Shown: positions 47,456 to 57,108, numbered from the stretch's first letter. The stretch is DNA of 64,000 nt from Agrobacterium tumefaciens (GCF_013318015.2 NZ_CP115841.1:2614501-2678500); one strand, 5' to 3'. The notes: generated by a model not told the origin, from the sequence alone. Numbers and translations are program-made.

Positions 47456-48496
47456 CTATACGGCGGAATGATGCGCGTGTTTCTTGCGAATATCCGTGGG
47501 CGTTGCCCCGAACCAGCGGGAAACGGAACGCGAAAACGCACCCGGCGTAGAATAGCCGAGCCTGTAGCTGATATCGGAAACCGGAAGATCGCTTTCCACG
47601 AGGAGCTTGAAGCCGGCATTCTTGCGAATGGCGTCCTTTATCTCGTTGAGATTAGTCCCAAGCTCGGCAAGCCGTCTTTGAAAACTGCGTTCCGACAGGT
47701 TGAAATAGGGGGCGATCTCGCTCAGCGAAAGCTCGGCATCCGACAGCCGCACCTGCATGTAACGCTTCACCTGATCGATGAAATGCGTGGCGTCTGCCGA
47801 TGTCTCCGGCCGCAGCATCCGGCATTGCAAGTTCATCAGCTCGAACAGCCGCTCATCTGCATTTGGGTTGACCACGTCCAGAAGTGATGTGGGAAGACGC
47901 ATGGTATGGATGGGTTGCGAAAAGCTGACGCGCTTGGTCATTCTTTCTTTAAATAGCTGAATATTAACCGGTTTCGGCCGTTCCAGACCGATCTCGATCA
48001 GGTTGACGCGCTCCCCCAGAATATCGCGAAGGCGCTGGATCAGAGCTGTCAGCGACAAATCCACATATTGATCGCGTTTGGCGATGACAGGCGCAAAGGA
48101 CCACGACAGGGTTACGTGCGCGGCATCCGTGACCATGGTGAAATTGCTGTTATTGGTCGCGTAATAAACGTGATCCTGAAGAAAACGCAGGAAAGCCCGC
48201 ACTGTCGGCGCGCTGATCAGGCCATATCCGAATGCGCCGGATGCGCCGGCGGGAAAGGTGGACGCGCATTGCAAACCAAAGGCGTCGTCGCCGGAAATCA
48301 ACGCACATGTCTCGAGCAGGCGGCAAAATCGGTCGAGGCTGATGCGCTCCGTCACGCTGCCGAAAGTGGCGGGATCGATATCGAGAGCCTTGCAGATGGG
48401 GGCAATATCGATGCCCCGCGACCGTGCATAATTGGCGACGCCGGCGGCCAGACCGGCCACCACTGTTATCTCGTCGCTGACCCTCTTTTCAGGCAT
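47456..48496 (-). CDS. AraC-family transcriptional regulator
   Basis: The 346-residue protein has an N-terminal Arabinose_bd-like domain, as in OruR/ArgR-type regulators, and a C-terminal AraC HTH pair. In the HTH region, LSLSEIAPYFNLSERSFQRRLAELG and VSDISYRLGYSTPGAFSRSVSRWFGATPTDIR are seen. The signal is not known. It is not divergent from any obvious target; the phn genes begin 88 bases upstream on the same strand, with the end of phnN at 48584. Control of the phosphonate genes by this protein is not indicated by sequence. Confidence 0.88.
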   Translation of the reverse strand: MPEKRVSDEITVVAGLAAGVANYARSRGIDIAPICKALDIDPATFGSVTERISLDRFCRLLETCALISGDDAFGLQCASTFPAGASGAFGYGLISAPTVRAFLRFLQDHVYYATNNSNFTMVTDAAHVTLSWSFAPVIAKRDQYVDLSLTALIQRLRDILGERVNLIEIGLERPKPVNIQLFKERMTKRVSFSQPIHTMRLPTSLLDVVNPNADERLFELMNLQCRMLRPETSADATHFIDQVKRYMQVRLSDAELSLSEIAPYFNLSERSFQRRLAELGTNLNEIKDAIRKNAGFKLLVESDLPVSDISYRLGYSTPGAFSRSVSRWFGATPTDIRKKHAHHSAV

Positions 48497-48583
48497 CCCT
48501 CGCCTTGGCGTACCATGTTTGGAAATTGTCGCCTAATGGTAAGCGTTGGGAAGCCATTTGTCGAGCAGTTCGGCCTATGGAGT

Positions 48584-49198
48584 TTAAATGTGGCGACGGC
48601 AGGCGCTCTGCTCCAGCACCTGCATGATGGTTTTGCCCGCATCTTCCATGGAACCGCTATTGTCCACGGTCGTCACATCAAAATCTCCGACGACCGTGAG
48701 CGAACTGCGTTCCAGCCGCCGGAGAATATCCTCCCGGCTTTCCCGCCCGCGCTGCTCCAGCCGCTTCGCCAGCACGTCCGGCCGTGCAACGATGTTCACG
48801 ACCTTGAGGCGCGCAAAGGCGGTGCCGAACTGGGGCAGGGCCGAGCGGGAGCCGTTGGCGATGACCACGTCTCCCGCATTAAGATGACGATAGACGGCGG
48901 CCGGAATGCCATATTTCAGCCCATGCGCCTGCCAGGAAACGGCAAAAGCACCTTCCTCTTCCAGCCGGTTGAACTCGTGCATGGAAACCGCATCGTGATT
49001 TTCGCCGCCGGCATCGCCGCTGCGGGTAATGACCCGGCGGGTGAAATGGAAGCCCGGCCGCCCGGACAGCTGCGCTGCCGCATAATCCATCAGCGTGTCC
49101 TTGCCGGCCCCACTCGGGCCGACAATTACGATCATGGTTCCGGGCACCGTACCCAGTGTCTGGCCGTCAAGCCGGCTATCCTGTCCGTTGCCGGTCAT
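48584..49198 (-). CDS. phnN: Ribose 1,5-bisphosphate phosphokinase PhnN
   Basis: PhnN phosphorylates ribose 1,5-bisphosphate to PRPP, the last step of the C-P lyase route. The 204-residue P-loop protein has Walker A IVGPSGAGKDTLMDY near residue 25, a guanylate kinase-like fold, and RVITRSGDAGGENHDAVSMHEF, the substrate-binding region. The first about 20 residues (MTGNGQDSRLDGQTLGTVPG) are an extension, so an internal start at GTMIVIVG is possible. It overlaps phnM by 4 bases. Confidence 0.92.
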   Translation of the reverse strand: MTGNGQDSRLDGQTLGTVPGTMIVIVGPSGAGKDTLMDYAAAQLSGRPGFHFTRRVITRSGDAGGENHDAVSMHEFNRLEEEGAFAVSWQAHGLKYGIPAAVYRHLNAGDVVIANGSRSALPQFGTAFARLKVVNIVARPDVLAKRLEQRGRESREDILRRLERSSLTVVGDFDVTTVDNSGSMEDAGKTIMQVLEQSACRRHI

Positions 49199-50331
49199 GC
49201 CACACGTTTGCCCTGACGCCAGACCGAGCGGGCGACGGGAACGCCGTCCTCACGGTGAACTCGGACCAGATCGGCCCGCAATCCCGTTGCGATGCTGCCG
49301 CGATCGCGAAGGCCCACCGTTCGTGCCGGCGTGGAGGTAACCATGCGCAACGCTTCCGGCAGAGTGATGGCTTCCACCTGGTCGGCGAGCAGGAACGGTG
49401 CGTAAAGCAGGCTGAACGGCACATAGTCGGAAGAGAGAACATCCAGCACGCCAAGTTCGGCAAGATCACGCGCGGCGATGTTGCCGGAATGGGACTTGCC
49501 GCGAACGATGTTCGGTGCGCCCATCAGCACGCTCATGCCGGCGCTGTGCGAAGCCTTAGCCGCCTCGACGCTGGTGGGGAACTCCGCGAGTTTCACGCCG
49601 TGCCCGATCGCTTCGCCCACATGCGCTTCTGTAGCGTCGTCATGGCTTGCAACGGTTATGCCGCGCTCGGCGCAGCGGGCCGCCAGGTAATCCCGGTGCT
49701 TGGCAGAAAACTCCGCCGATGCCGTCTGCCGGCGTCTGACGAACTCGGCGAAAGCCTCGTCGCTCAGTCCGCGCTTCTTCTGGTAATAGAAGATATATTG
49801 GTCCATCGACTGGAACTGGCGCTGTCCCGGGGAGTGATCCATCATCGAAATCAGCCGTACACGCGGATCGGTCTCAAAATCTTCGAAATGCTCGAGCACA
49901 TCGGCGGAGGCGACTTCACAGCGCAGGTGCAGCAGGTGATCTGCCCGCAGGCGGTTCTGATCGGCAGCGGTTTCAATGGCATCCGCCATTTCCCGCATCT
50001 CGCCCTTCTTGAACCCGCCATCTTCGTCGGAGCCCAGCCGCAGGCAGTCGAAAACAGTGGTAATGCCTGATGACGCGACCTGCGCATCGTGAGCCTGAAT
50101 GGCGGCGATCTTATCCCAGATAACCCCGGGACGCGGCGAATAGTGCTGTTCCAGATGGTCGGTGTGCAGTTCCACCAGACCCGGGATGAGGAAATCGCCT
50201 TCAAGATCCTCACCGGTTTTGGAGGCGCCTTCGCTGATATCGGCGATCTTGCCGTCACGGATCAGAACGGATCCCAGAATAATATCGTCTTCCAGAACGA
50301 TACGGGCGTTGGAAAGGGCATGCTCGGTCAT
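49195..50331 (-). CDS. phnM: Alpha-D-ribose 1-methylphosphonate 5-triphosphate diphosphatase PhnM
   Basis: PhnM removes pyrophosphate from the triphosphate made by the PhnGHIL complex, giving the substrate of PhnJ. The 378-residue amidohydrolase-fold protein has a metal-binding LVELHTDHLEQHYSPR and IVRLISMMDHSPGQRQF-like text. The later blocks ITVASHDDATEAHVGEA and VLSSDYVPFSLLYAP provide further ligands. It overlaps phnN and the DUF1045 gene by 4 bases each, so the three are translationally coupled. Confidence 0.95.
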   Translation of the reverse strand: MTEHALSNARIVLEDDIILGSVLIRDGKIADISEGASKTGEDLEGDFLIPGLVELHTDHLEQHYSPRPGVIWDKIAAIQAHDAQVASSGITTVFDCLRLGSDEDGGFKKGEMREMADAIETAADQNRLRADHLLHLRCEVASADVLEHFEDFETDPRVRLISMMDHSPGQRQFQSMDQYIFYYQKKRGLSDEAFAEFVRRRQTASAEFSAKHRDYLAARCAERGITVASHDDATEAHVGEAIGHGVKLAEFPTSVEAAKASHSAGMSVLMGAPNIVRGKSHSGNIAARDLAELGVLDVLSSDYVPFSLLYAPFLLADQVEAITLPEALRMVTSTPARTVGLRDRGSIATGLRADLVRVHREDGVPVARSVWRQGKRVA

Positions 50332-51017
50332 GGGTCAGCATCTTTCTTTGGCGGCTGGCCAAGCGGGTGCCAGCGATGAACGGTAAATGGTGCGCCGCGC
50401 GTTTCCTCAACGAACAAAGCGAGGCCGGAAATGGTGAGAGGCCGGTCGACGAACTCGGAAAACTTTGTCGAAAGCACACCCTCGATAGCGGGCGCGTCGC
50501 TTTCGTCGATGCGGCCCGTCAGCGTCATATGAAAGCGGAAGTCGTCCATGACATGCGGATAACCCCAGAGCGAAAGATTTTGCCGCTGGCTTTCGGTCAG
50601 GTTTTGCGGGCGCCGGCGGGCAATGTCGGTCTCGGACAAGGGCGCGCGAAACCGGTCGAAATGGTCGACGATCTCAGCGGCAAAATCCTGCAGCGGCTGG
50701 TAGGTGCGATCCGGAACGAGCGCGAAAAACGGCCCGAGTGCGCCGATGACAACACGCGGAATATCGAAGACGGACTGGCTGGCCGCAAACTGTTCGAGGG
50801 CGGCGACGAGTTCCGCTTCGCTGTATTTTTCGGAAAGCTCGAAGGGGGCTTTCAGCGTCGCGTGGAAACCGTAACGGCGCGGCTCCTCCGTCATCTCCGC
50901 ATAAGCGGCATGGTCATCATGTTGCGCGCCGGAAAACGCATTGCGTCCCAGCCAGCGCGACGCCGCTTCAGTCAGTGGATGATCTTTAGCCGGAGAAAAA
51001 TAGATGGCGTAGCGCAC
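50328..51017 (-). CDS. DUF1045 phosphonate metabolism protein
   Basis: The 229-residue protein belongs to DUF1045, whose genes usually lie in phn clusters. The fold is related to 2H phosphodiesterases: paired motifs YGFHATLKAPF and FRFHMTLTGR each give an HxT. A phosphodiesterase role on cyclic ribose phosphate is likely, as for PhnPP-type proteins, but unproven. I choose the GTG at 51017 (MRYAIYFSP), eight bases after GAAGAG; a GTG at 51026 is the alternative. It opens the DUF1045-phnM-phnN unit. Confidence 0.82.
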   Translation of the reverse strand: MRYAIYFSPAKDHPLTEAASRWLGRNAFSGAQHDDHAAYAEMTEEPRRYGFHATLKAPFELSEKYSEAELVAALEQFAASQSVFDIPRVVIGALGPFFALVPDRTYQPLQDFAAEIVDHFDRFRAPLSETDIARRRPQNLTESQRQNLSLWGYPHVMDDFRFHMTLTGRIDESDAPAIEGVLSTKFSEFVDRPLTISGLALFVEETRGAPFTVHRWHPLGQPPKKDADP

Positions 51018-51117
51018 GGCAAGCACTCTTCGGTGTCATGGAAAACCTGGATGAAAAGCTATTTGGCGTGACTCGCCCGCTTCCCGCAAGGTCAGGAGTG
51101 CGAGGTAATCGCTTTCC

Positions 51118-51135
51118 GTGACAGAATGATGATGC
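51118..51135 (-). promoter_or_regulatory. Possible weak Pho box upstream of the DUF1045 gene
   Basis: On the minus strand GCATCAT (51135-51129), 4 bases, then CTGTCAC (51124-51118) resembles the 7-4-7 PhoB pattern CTGTCAT-N4-CTGTCAC. The second half matches well, the first has four of seven. It is about 100 bases upstream of the start. Confidence 0.4.
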
Positions 51136-51292
51136 CCCAGGAAAAAAAGCGCTTGAAACGCCGCGTGTCTCTCGAATGTCCGCAAGACGGATGCTGGCGC
51201 ATTGAGGGGATGTATCTGACTTTGCAAAGAGGTTCCGGTTTTGCGCACGTCTCGGGAAGCGGGATAACCAAACCCCGCTCCCGCTTTATGAA

Positions 51293-52642
51293 TTAATGCT
51301 GGGTTTTCCCGATCAGGCGCGATCGCAGGGAATTCGAGATGTGGTCGAACAGGAAAACCACGAAGAGAATGAGCAGCACCATATAAGCGACCTTGTCCCA
51401 GTCGGCATTGGTACCCATCGCTTCCAGCAGTTTCAAACCGATGCCGCCAGCGCCAACCGCACCGATGATCGTGGCGGAACGGGTGTTGCTTTCCCAGAAA
51501 TAAAGCGACTGGGAAATGAAGACCGGCAGGACCTGCGGAAGCACGCCGAAACGATTGACGGCAATGGGAGAAGCGCCAACCGATTTGACGCCCTCGCGCT
51601 GCTTGTCGTCAACATTCTCCAGCGCCTCGGCATAGACCTTGCCGAGCGCACCGGTATCGGTGAAGAAGATCGCGGCAATCCCGGGGATCGGCCCCGGACC
51701 GAAGCTGCGGGTGAAAAACAGCGCCCAGATCAGCATGTCGATCGAGCGCAGGAAGTCGAACAGACGCTTCATGCCCCAGTTGGCGGCCCTGTTGGCGGTG
51801 ATATTGCGTGCGGCGAGAAAAGCGAGCGGCAGGGCAACGAGCGTGCCGAACAGCGTACCCACAAAGGCCATCACCAGCGTCTGCATCAGCTTGGAAAGAA
51901 TATCGGCGTGCTGCCAGACACCATTGTCGAGGAAATCATCGACCATGTGGCTGATGTTTGAGCGCGTGGGATCGAGCCTTTCCCCCCACAGCGCCAGTGC
52001 GGCAAGGTCGCCGTAGCCCTTGCCCCAGAATTCCGATTTGGTATCGAACAGGAAGTTCGCCCACCCGAGGAACCGCCGCTGCACGTAAACCTGGCTGGTG
52101 CGGATTTCCGCCTGTCCGGCAAAACCGTAGTGCACGAGAACCTTGTTGCCGTCCTGCGTGATCTCTTGCGGCAGGACCTCAGGCGCCAGAGCCTTGTCGC
52201 CATTGATGATGACGGGATAGTTCTTGCCGTCCACATAGACGTCCACCCGGGTCGGCGTTACGTCGAGACGGTTTTGCGTGCCCGCGTAAACGACGCTGTA
52301 GCCGCCATCCGGCAAGGGTTGCAGCCAGTCGATCGGCGCATCGGCGGGATATTGCATCCGGCTTGACCACTGCGGGTTCACCTTGCCGTCTTCGAAACGA
52401 AGGCGTGGCTGGGCCCGCCAGGAATACCAGTCCTGAATGTAGCTCGAAGCGCGATCCCATCGACCCTGCATGAAAGCGGGGCCGACATTGAAGAAGAAAA
52501 AGCAGGCGGTGAGATAGACGAGGACGGCGACAATACCGGTCAGCAAGCCGTATCGCTGCATGAAGCCGCGATTGAAAATTGCGGGATGTGCGGCCGTCAG
52601 CCTCTCGCGGTCTGCGGTATTGAGAATGAAGCTGGACGACAT
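51293..52642 (-). CDS. phnE: Phosphonate ABC transporter permease PhnE2 (PhoT-like)
   Basis: The 449-residue permease is much longer than the usual 260-280 residues. One membrane helix near residues 30-52 (LLTGIVAVLVYLTACFFFF) is followed by a periplasmic region of about 150 residues. A standard permease domain comes next (ILSKLMQTLVMAFVGTLFGTL and the EAA-like loop GVKSVGASPIAVNRFGVLP). The layout fits PhoT of the rhizobial phoCDET transporter, which takes phosphate as well as phosphonates. Its ATG shares one base with the phnE1 stop. Confidence 0.92.
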   Translation of the reverse strand: MSSSFILNTADRERLTAAHPAIFNRGFMQRYGLLTGIVAVLVYLTACFFFFNVGPAFMQGRWDRASSYIQDWYSWRAQPRLRFEDGKVNPQWSSRMQYPADAPIDWLQPLPDGGYSVVYAGTQNRLDVTPTRVDVYVDGKNYPVIINGDKALAPEVLPQEITQDGNKVLVHYGFAGQAEIRTSQVYVQRRFLGWANFLFDTKSEFWGKGYGDLAALALWGERLDPTRSNISHMVDDFLDNGVWQHADILSKLMQTLVMAFVGTLFGTLVALPLAFLAARNITANRAANWGMKRLFDFLRSIDMLIWALFFTRSFGPGPIPGIAAIFFTDTGALGKVYAEALENVDDKQREGVKSVGASPIAVNRFGVLPQVLPVFISQSLYFWESNTRSATIIGAVGAGGIGLKLLEAMGTNADWDKVAYMVLLILFVVFLFDHISNSLRSRLIGKTQH

Positions 52643-53628
52643 CAGGCCGCTCCCCGTCCGAATTCGAAGGATTGATGGCCAATCAGCCTGCGGCGCAACC
52701 AGCTGGAAAACTGGTCTACGGCGATGATGGTGATCAGCAGCAGGATGATGATGGCATAGGTCTTGGAAGCGTGATCGTTACCGATCGACAGCCGGAAGAC
52801 CTCGCCAATACCGCCACCACCAACGGCGCCGATGATGGTCGAGGCGCGTACATTGATTTCGGCACGCAGCAATGCATAGGACACGAAATTGGGCAGGACC
52901 TGCGGCACGATGGCAAAGCGAACCCGCTCCAGCCAGTTGGCACCCGCGGCACGCAGGCCTTCATCCGCCTTCATGTCGGCATTTTCCACGACTTCGAAGA
53001 ATAGCTTTCCCAGAGCCCCGATGGTGTGCACGGAAATCGCGATGATCGCCGCGATCGGCCCGATCGATAAGATGGCAGTCAGCAATCCCGCGACGACGAT
53101 CTCCGGAAAAGCGCGCAGGATCTCCATTACCCGGCGTACAACCCAGCGCACGAGGCCGGCACCGATAAGGTTGGTGGAGGCAAAGAAGCACAGCACAAAT
53201 GCGAAGGTCGTGCCTATTATCGTCGAGACCAGCGCGATGTTGAGCGTGATGATCAGCTGATAGATGAAGTGCGGTATGTAGAAACCGTTGGTGATGTAAA
53301 CGCGATCCGCGACATAGTTGTATTTCAGCGAACCGTTGTCATAGGGCGACGGCAGGTCGAACATCGCCCGGAAGACCTCGAGCGGGCTATCCGGCACGAA
53401 TGTTTTCATGAAGTCGAAAAAATATGGCAGGCGCTCGAAGAACTTGCCCGAATTGGCCTCATTGGCGAAATTCAGTGAGGCGGCAAGGACGATGAGGAAG
53501 ATAACGAGCGACATAACGGTATAAATCCGCCGTGTCCTAAGCTGCTGTTGATAATGACGCATCACCGTTCGGGACGATGCGCTCAATCCCTCGGGCGTGA
53601 GGGTACCATGTTGCAGTGTGGTCGCCAT
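52642..53628 (-). CDS. phnE: Phosphonate ABC transporter permease PhnE1 (PhoE-like)
   Basis: The 328-residue permease has a helix near residue 38, then the permease domain with the EAA-type loop DEGLRAAGANWLERVRFAIVPQVL and the periplasmic segment between. The first is preceded by a 40-residue cytoplasmic head. It pairs with PhnE2. I choose the ATG at 53628, six bases after AAGGAAA; seven more codons upstream are not supported. It lies 69 bases after phnD, and the stop overlaps phnE2 by one base. Confidence 0.93.
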   Translation of the reverse strand: MATTLQHGTLTPEGLSASSRTVMRHYQQQLRTRRIYTVMSLVIFLIVLAASLNFANEANSGKFFERLPYFFDFMKTFVPDSPLEVFRAMFDLPSPYDNGSLKYNYVADRVYITNGFYIPHFIYQLIITLNIALVSTIIGTTFAFVLCFFASTNLIGAGLVRWVVRRVMEILRAFPEIVVAGLLTAILSIGPIAAIIAISVHTIGALGKLFFEVVENADMKADEGLRAAGANWLERVRFAIVPQVLPNFVSYALLRAEINVRASTIIGAVGGGGIGEVFRLSIGNDHASKTYAIIILLLITIIAVDQFSSWLRRRLIGHQSFEFGRGAA

Positions 53629-53697
53629 GCCGCTTTCCTTTATTGGCAAAAGCGGCGGTGCCGCAAGGCACCGCCGCTTCCGGATATAATCTGAGGA

Positions 53698-54603
53698 TCA
53701 GCCGCCGATAACGGACTTACGGGCGTCGATGATCGTCTGGTAGAAAGCCGGGTCGACCTTGATGTAGGCAGTGTTCTTGCCCTGGGTGTAACCCTGGAAG
53801 CAGGCGAGATCCTTCTTCGGCAGTTCCATGAAGAAGTCTTCGACCTTCTGCTTCATGCTGTCACCGATCTTGTTGGCAACGAGAAGCGGACCGTTCGGGA
53901 TCAGCGGGGATTTCCAGACCTGAACGATATCGTCCATGTCGAGGTTGCCCTTCTTGACCATCTGGTGAAGGTTGCCGCCGGAGTAGCCTTCTTCCCACTT
54001 GCCGACGCCCGAACCGAATGTCGTGCCGACGTCGAACTTTTTGTCGAGAACGGCGAGAACGAGGTTCTCATGGCCGCCGCCGAAGCCGGTTTCGGAGAAA
54101 TATTCCTTGACCGGAACGCCGGTTTCCTTCGGGATCGATACGTTCGGGACGAGGAAGCCCGAGGTGGAGTCAGGGTCGGCGAAGCCGATCTTCTTGCCCT
54201 TGGCGTCAGCCAGAGACTTGATGCCGCTGTCCTTGCGGGCAACCATGATCGTGTAGTAGCCGCTGGAACCGTCAGAGCCGGTATAGGTCAGGATCGGATC
54301 GACGGCCTTGGGATCGGCAATGGCGATCTTGGCGTAGGAAGAAGCGCCCATGGATGCAATGTCGATGGTGCCGCCGAGCAGGCCCTGGATAACGCCGTTA
54401 TAGTCCGGCGACGGGAAAACCTGAACTTCGGAAACGCCGGTTGCAGCCTTGAGGCCATCGGCAACGCACTTCGTGTTGCGGATCTGGTCGGCTTCATTTT
54501 CCGAACCGTCGAGGCCGATACGCAGGACCTTGACGTCCTGAGCCATGGCCGAACCGGCCAGAACGCCAAGGGCGACTGCCGAAAGAAGGATTTTCTTCAA
54601 CAT
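53698..54603 (-). CDS. phnD: Phosphonate-binding periplasmic protein PhnD
   Basis: The 301-residue protein has a signal peptide (MLKKILLSAVALGVLAGSAMA) and the PhnD fold. Its ligand-binding segments include LRIGLDGSENEADQIRN, MGASSYAKIAIADPKAVDP, and FADPDSTSGFLVPNV. The DPDSTSG loop is the typical phosphonate/phosphate site. Only the ATG at 54603 puts a signal peptide at the start; the longer open frame upstream is not coding. It is the second gene of phnCDE1E2. Confidence 0.95.
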   Translation of the reverse strand: MLKKILLSAVALGVLAGSAMAQDVKVLRIGLDGSENEADQIRNTKCVADGLKAATGVSEVQVFPSPDYNGVIQGLLGGTIDIASMGASSYAKIAIADPKAVDPILTYTGSDGSSGYYTIMVARKDSGIKSLADAKGKKIGFADPDSTSGFLVPNVSIPKETGVPVKEYFSETGFGGGHENLVLAVLDKKFDVGTTFGSGVGKWEEGYSGGNLHQMVKKGNLDMDDIVQVWKSPLIPNGPLLVANKIGDSMKQKVEDFFMELPKKDLACFQGYTQGKNTAYIKVDPAFYQTIIDARKSVIGG

Positions 54604-54688
54604 GGACTTTCTCCTGTTTCCCGGCGAGCCGGAGTTTGTTGTGAAGTATCGGCCCTTGACGCGGGCGCAAACGATGCTGAGCGGTTCC

Positions 54689-55549
54689 TCAGAGCCCGGC
54701 GAGAGCCAGCGGTTCGGGACCGGCAGATTGCTGAACCGGACGCGCGGCAAGCTGCGCGCCGGGAATATTGATGCTGGTCGAGGTCATGGTCTCGTCGATG
54801 CCGGCGCCGTGTGAATCCGTGCCATAAATCTCGGTGACCGCCGCCGCCGTCAGTTCGGCGGGTGTTCCGTCGAAAACGACTCGACCCTGCGACATACCGA
54901 TGATGCGTTCGCAATAATTGCGCGCCGTATCCAGCGTATGCAGATTGGTGATGACGGTGATGCCTTCACGCTCGTTGATGTCGCGCAGGGCGTCCATGAC
55001 GATCTTGGCGTTCAGGGGATCGAGAGAGGCGATCGGCTCGTCGGCGAGAACCATCTTCGGAGACTGCATTAGTGCCCGGGCGATAGCGACGCGCTGCTGC
55101 TGGCCGCCGGAAAGCGTGCCCGCCGCCTGCATGGCTACGTGCTCGATGCCGAGCCGCTCGAGGGCGGCAATCGCCATCAGGCGCTCTTCATCCGTGAAGA
55201 TGTTGAACAGGCTGAGCACGGTCGAACGGTGGTTCAGGCGGCCGAGCATGACATTGGTAAGCACGTCGAGACGCGGCACCAGATTGAACTGCTGAAAGAT
55301 CATCGCGCAGTCGCGCTGCCAGTTGCGCAGGGCGGCACCCTTCAACGAAGAGACTTCCGTGTCGTTGAAATGAATGGAACCCGAGGAGGGATCGACGAGG
55401 CGGTTGATCATGCGCAGCAGCGTTGACTTTCCTGCGCCAGAACGTCCAATCACGCCAACCATCTGGCCTTGCGGAATTTCCACATTCACGGAATCGACCG
55501 CAGTGTGGTTGCCGAAACGGCGCGTGACTTGCTTCAGGTGAAAGCTCAT
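54689..55549 (-). CDS. phnC: Phosphonate ABC transporter ATP-binding protein PhnC
   Basis: The 286-residue ATPase has Walker [17 protein letters not shown], the Q-loop [10 protein letters not shown], the signature [15 protein letters not shown], and Walker [14 protein letters not shown] with the H-loop VITNLHTLD. About 20 residues at the end are unusual for the family ([17 protein letters not shown]). I use the ATG at 55549 (MSFHLKQ); a TTG four codons upstream is in frame. It opens the phnC-D-E1-E2 unit and is preceded by four Pho-box repeats. Confidence 0.94.
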   Translation of the reverse strand: MSFHLKQVTRRFGNHTAVDSVNVEIPQGQMVGVIGRSGAGKSTLLRMINRLVDPSSGSIHFNDTEVSSLKGAALRNWQRDCAMIFQQFNLVPRLDVLTNVMLGRLNHRSTVLSLFNIFTDEERLMAIAALERLGIEHVAMQAAGTLSGGQQQRVAIARALMQSPKMVLADEPIASLDPLNAKIVMDALRDINEREGITVITNLHTLDTARNYCERIIGMSQGRVVFDGTPAELTAAAVTEIYGTDSHGAGIDETMTSTSINIPGAQLAARPVQQSAGPEPLALAGL

Positions 55550-55596
55550 TTCCCCGTCCAATCTTCTTCTGATGGGGTTCGACCTAACAGCGGTGC

Positions 55597-55636
55597 GTGA
55601 AGCGTGAATGTCAGTTTGATGAAGAAAATATTACAG
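55597..55636 (-). promoter_or_regulatory. Pho box (four PhoB-type repeats) upstream of phnC
   Basis: Minus-strand 7-bp units recur every 11 bases: CTGTAAT (55636-55630), TCTTCAT (55625-55619), CTGACAT (55614-55608) and GCTTCAC (55603-55597). The first and third match CTGTCAT at six of seven positions. The array lies 48-87 bases upstream of phnC. This spacing is the known PhoB pattern. Confidence 0.75.
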
Positions 55637-55786
55637 AATGCGCAGATAAGGCGTGCGCGTGGTCGCCTGCGAACCTTTTAGTAGTCGTGCCAAGGGCTTG
55701 AAGCCCGCGCTGTGTCTCGCAGACATGGTTAGGGAGACCCCGGAGCATGCCCCCGGAATCTGCAGTTTCTTCGGTGTGGGGCGATT

Positions 55787-56404
55787 TTACCCGGCGTATT
55801 TCGCCACGAAATCCTCGGCGGCGAGGGTGCGGAAATCGTCCAGTGCGCCGCGCAGCGTTGCGTGGTCCCAGTCCCACCATTTGAGATCGTCCATGCGCTG
55901 GCCAAGGTCCGCCGGGAAGCGGTTCCTGATCAGCCGGGCGGGTACGCCGCCGACGATGGTATAGGGCGCAACGTCTTTCGACACGACCGCACCGGCCCCG
56001 ATTACCGCACCGTTTCCGATTGTGACGCCAGGCAGGATGGTCGCGCCATGGCCGATCCAGACATCGTGGCCGATCACCACGCGCTTGGCGCGGCGGGCGG
56101 CGAAGAAGTCATTTTCATCATCGGCGTCGTCCCAATAATTGCGGGCGCGGTAGGTGAAATGGTGAAGTGTGGCGCGCGACATCGGATGATTGGTCGCGTT
56201 GATGCGGACGGATGCGGCGATGTTGACGAATTTGCCGATGGTGGCGCACCAGATCGCACCGTCCTGCATGACATAGGAATAGTCGCCCATCTCCACTTCC
56301 TCGATGCGGCAGCGTTCCGAAATTTCGGTATAGCGGCCGATCGATGAATTGGTGACGCGGGCACTTTCGTGGACAACAGGTTCGAGACCGACCTTCACAC
56401 TCAT
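55787..56404 (-). CDS. Hexapeptide-repeat acetyltransferase of the phosphonate cluster
   Basis: The 205-residue protein is a left-handed beta-helix acetyltransferase with imperfect hexapeptide repeats ([54 protein letters not shown]). The histidine block [20 protein letters not shown] fits the xenobiotic acetyltransferase subgroup found in phn operons. It may acetylate aminoalkylphosphonates, the job PhnO does in E. coli with an unrelated fold; this is inferred. Its ATG overlaps the phnL stop by 4 bases. Confidence 0.88.
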   Translation of the reverse strand: MSVKVGLEPVVHESARVTNSSIGRYTEISERCRIEEVEMGDYSYVMQDGAIWCATIGKFVNIAASVRINATNHPMSRATLHHFTYRARNYWDDADDENDFFAARRAKRVVIGHDVWIGHGATILPGVTIGNGAVIGAGAVVSKDVAPYTIVGGVPARLIRNRFPADLGQRMDDLKWWDWDHATLRGALDDFRTLAAEDFVAKYAG

Positions 56405-57108
56405 GCCGCTGCCTTCCGGGGGGAGAATTGCGAGACATCCAGAACGCGATCGGCCACGGCTTCCCGCACTTCCTCGTCATGGAAAATACCGAGCAAGGCC
56501 GTCCCTTTGCGCTTCTTTTCCGCGATCATCTCCACGACCACCCGTCGGTTGGCGGCATCCAGGGATGCGGTCGGTTCATCGAGAAGCAGGATCGCGTGAT
56601 CGGTGATGAAACCGCGTGCGATGTTGACGCGCTGCTGCTCGCCGCCGGAAAAGGTTGCTGGCGGCAGCGACCACAGTTCCCGCGGCAGGTTGAGTTTCGA
56701 AAGCAGAACGGCTGCCTGCTTGCGGGCCTCTTCCGCGGCAACCTTGCGCGCAAAAAGCGGCTCGGCGACGACGTCGATCGCCGGAACGCGCGGCACGGTG
56801 CGCAGAAACTGGCTGACATACCCGATGGTGCGATGGCGAATCTCGAGGATGGTGCGCGGCGAGGCGCTGCCCATGTCGATGACCTGATCCTCGTGGCGGA
56901 TGAGGATCTGGCCGCTGTCGATGGCATAATTGCCATAGAGCATTTTCAGGATCGAGCTTTTGCCGATGCCGGACGGGCCGCCGAGCACGACACATTCTCC
57001 GCCGGACACGGAGAAACTGACATCGCGGACAACAGGCAGTTCGATGCCATCGCGAAGATGCATGGTGAAGCTTTTGAAGACTTCCGAAACGATGAGGGGT
57101 GTCGGCAT
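56401..57108 (-). CDS. phnL: C-P lyase subunit PhnL (ABC-type ATPase)
   Basis: With PhnG, PhnH and PhnI, PhnL is needed to attach the phosphonate to ribose. The 235-residue protein is ABC-type but acts in the cytoplasm. It has Walker [20 protein letters not shown], the signature [15 protein letters not shown] and Walker [14 protein letters not shown] choose the ATG at 57108 ([10 protein letters not shown]), since the extension to 57168 is unlike PhnL. It lies 4 bases after phnK and overlaps the acetyltransferase. Confidence 0.95.
   Translation of the reverse strand: MPTPLIVSEVFKSFTMHLRDGIELPVVRDVSFSVSGGECVVLGGPSGIGKSSILKMLYGNYAIDSGQILIRHEDQVIDMGSASPRTILEIRHRTIGYVSQFLRTVPRVPAIDVVAEPLFARKVAAEEARKQAAVLLSKLNLPRELWSLPPATFSGGEQQRVNIARGFITDHAILLLDEPTASLDAANRRVVVEMIAEKKRKGTALLGIFHDEEVREAVADRVLDVSQFSPRKAAA

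Noticed and set aside
47265..47471. Plus-strand 68-codon open frame in the LuxR-AraC gap
   Set aside because: No ribosome-binding site, no recognisable sequence, and it runs into the 3' end of the AraC gene on the other strand.
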